Positions 62,834-64,000 of a stretch of DNA of 64,000 nt are shown in pieces. This DNA is from Rhodococcus sp. IEGM 1379 (GTDB lineage Bacteria; Actinomycetota; Actinomycetes; Mycobacteriales; Mycobacteriaceae): positions 61,866 through 125,865 of the forward strand of contig NZ_JASHKR010000011.1 of assembly GCF_030056815.1 (NCBI RefSeq). Direction: 5' to 3'. Positions within the stretch are counted from its first letter, which is position 1. Each line of letters starts with the position of its first letter. The notes beneath the pieces are model-generated. The model saw only the letters and a list, made by a program, of their open reading frames with translations. It ran no database searches and was not told the origin of the DNA. Made by a program: the position numbers and the translations under genes.

Positions 62834-62958
62834 CGAACCGACTTTGACTGTTCTGCAGAAATCTTTTGCCTGGCAACAGAATTCGACTGGACCTGGTCAA
62901 GATGACCTCGACCGATTCTGTGCCGCCGCAGGCTGGACCGTCACCGAACACCGGGAAC
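62834..62958 (+). pseudogene. Partial duplicate of the DUF6301-like gene
   Basis: 125 bp almost identical to 62196-62322 within the preceding gene, encoding RTDFDCSAEIFCLATEFDWT, then a 2-bp deletion creates a stop directly after WTWSR. Homology ends abruptly on both sides. Confidence 0.85.
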
Positions 62959-63048
62959 TAGCCTCAAAATTTCGTCGCACCTCGTTGGCCTGCGGATAGG
63001 CGCGCAAACCTGTTTCCGCACCGGATGCGATCTCGCCGACCTCGATCG

Positions 63049-63546
63049 CTAGTCCTCGTCCTCGTCCTCGTACTCCGGTTCGGGCTCATCCGCCCATGCC
63101 TGATATCCCGGACTCGTCAAATCGAGGTAGATCGCACTGACACTCAGGTGCAGTGAAATGACCGCTTTCGGCAGATCCCACCGGATAGTTGCCTCAGGTT
63201 TGGGTTCGGCGCTCGTGGCTGTCCCCAGGAGTGCAGTAAGTGCCGCAGTGAGGTTCGTGAACCCTTCGCCCAGCAGCGGACGCACCACTGTCATGGGCGT
63301 AGCGTCATCTGCCAGATCCGTGACTAAGATCGAGATCCAATCCATTCTGTGTTGCCGCCCGAACATGTGCGCCGTCGGCCGGCTGACATGAAGGTTCGTC
63401 CGTATCGAGCCGCCACCTTGCCTGAGTTCGACGAGCTCCCATCCAGCTTGTGCGCAGAAGGGTTCGAGGTCGTCGACGGCCCAGGTCCAGTCGAATTCTG
63501 CGGCGAGGCGGGCGATCCGGGTGGCGCCTTCGATGTCGACGTGCAT
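63049..63546 (-). CDS. DUF6301-like protein, copy 2
   Basis: 165 residues. IARLAAEFDWTWAVDDLEPFCAQAGWELVEL near the N-terminus and TIRWDLPKAVISLHLSVSAIYLDLTSPGYQAW near the end align with copy 1 on the opposite strand, and the tail is strongly acidic (EPEYEDEDED). Probably the same function, possibly immunity against a secreted toxin. Confidence 0.65.
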   Translation of the reverse strand: MHVDIEGATRIARLAAEFDWTWAVDDLEPFCAQAGWELVELRQGGGSIRTNLHVSRPTAHMFGRQHRMDWISILVTDLADDATPMTVVRPLLGEGFTNLTAALTALLGTATSAEPKPEATIRWDLPKAVISLHLSVSAIYLDLTSPGYQAWADEPEPEYEDEDED

Positions 63547-63555
63547 GTGTGGATG

Positions 63556-63735
63556 CTACGTCCTTCTTGATCGTTGTTGACGAAGGCCCAATCGGGGGCT
63601 GTGGAGGTGAGGGCTGGCGGGCAACGCCAGCGCGGTCCACATGTTCAGGTTGTTCAGGCCTGACGACATCACGTCGGTGATCCATTGAGGCCCTGGGATC
63701 GGCGTCGCGCCCACACCTGCTGCTGGTGCCTGCAT
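63556..63735 (-). CDS. Possible short protein upstream of DUF6301-like copy 2
   Basis: 59 residues, MQAPAAGVGATPIPGPQWIT, DVMSSGLNNLNMWTALALP, then an Arg-rich end. The first 40 residues look like part of a secreted or WXG-type effector; the tail looks out of frame. It ends ten bases before the DUF6301-like gene. Possibly a broken toxin or effector gene. Confidence 0.3.
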   Translation of the reverse strand: MQAPAAGVGATPIPGPQWITDVMSSGLNNLNMWTALALPASPHLHSPRLGLRQQRSRRT

Positions 63736-63781
63736 GAGGGCGGACCTGGGGCTGTTTGAGGTTGAACAAGTGCAAGAGAAC

Positions 63782-64000
63782 GTTTATGTGTGTTGACCTG
63801 GGGTGATGACACGTCCCCCTTTCCTGTGGTGGTTGGGTGCCGGCGCCTGCCGGGCGGGGTTGTGGTGCTGGGTTGTGGGGGAGGTGTTTTAGGTTCTGAC
63901 CTGCGGTGACGACATGTCCCGGTGGTGGGTGATCGTCGAGTTGGTTGGGTGCCGGCGGTGGGGTGCCGGCTGGGTTCGGGTCGATCGTTCGGCGGTGCCG
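63782..64000. repeat. Dispersed intergenic repeat, copy 2
   Basis: Second copy of the repeat at 53371-53580, running to the end of the window. The same internal duplication (GGTGATGACACGTCCCC and GGTGACGACATGTCCC) is present. Confidence 0.8.

Overview
The window is high-GC actinobacterial DNA. It encodes galactan and arabinan synthesis proteins of the mycolic-acid cell wall (UDP-galactopyranose mutase, GlfT2, an Emb arabinosyltransferase, a Wzm-type permease) and a long membrane Fe-S oxidoreductase of the Mycobacterium Rv0338c type. Together with the regulator families and insertion sequences this points to Rhodococcus or a close relative (inference from gene content; no rRNA is present). No tRNA, rRNA or CRISPR array was seen. 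The region reads as a heavily rearranged mosaic, either a large plasmid or an accessory chromosomal region. At least eight insertion-sequence copies or remnants and many broken genes are mixed with what look like core genes outside their usual neighbourhoods.

Layout. 1-6.4 kb: a co-directional cluster with a MinD/ParA-like ATPase, a secreted glycine-zipper protein, a membrane protein, a lipoprotein, an N-formylglutamate amidohydrolase and an odd overlapping-frame gene; it resembles accessory genes of actinobacterial conjugative or type VII-like plasmids. 6.8-8.1 kb: a DUF732 lipoprotein and a DUF2510 membrane protein. 8.4-16.8 kb: a defence island made of McrB-McrC, an IS256 remnant, then three co-directional genes that share domains in a modular way, the last one carrying a TIR-like nucleotide-binding domain. 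17.4-22.6 kb: two IS110 elements, a decayed ISL3 element that cuts into an SNF2 helicase gene, a SWIM protein and a pyrophosphatase pseudogene. 22.6-33.3 kb: truncated galactan-export permease, peptide deformylase with divergent PadR, a P-loop kinase, a 3' remnant of glf, intact glfT2, an emb gene and an orphan sdhA.

33.4-49.9 kb: a series of regulator-plus-target pairs separated by palindromic operators (TetR, MarR, HxlR, MerR with a hydrolase, cupin, SnoaL/DUF3237 proteins, thiolase, DUF4188 protein). They are interspersed with IS110, IS630 and IS30 pieces and a second, intact glf. 50-56.5 kb: an AICAR-transformylase gene behind a ZTP-type riboswitch whose hairpin covers the ribosome-binding site, a histidine-kinase pseudogene, a monooxygenase-like protein and the large Fe-S oxidoreductase with a repetitive Lys/Ala/Pro/Gly-rich tail. 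56.6-64 kb: small secreted, membrane or immunity-like genes, several broken, with an intact IS256 copy flanked by an 8-bp target duplication, two families of dispersed intergenic repeats, a methyltransferase and a duplicated DUF6301-like family.

The most promising undescribed system is the three-gene TIR cluster at 12.3-16.0 kb. Its proteins share an N-terminal helical domain and a C-terminal domain in mix-and-match fashion, and it lies beside McrBC without any recognisable cyclic-nucleotide synthase.
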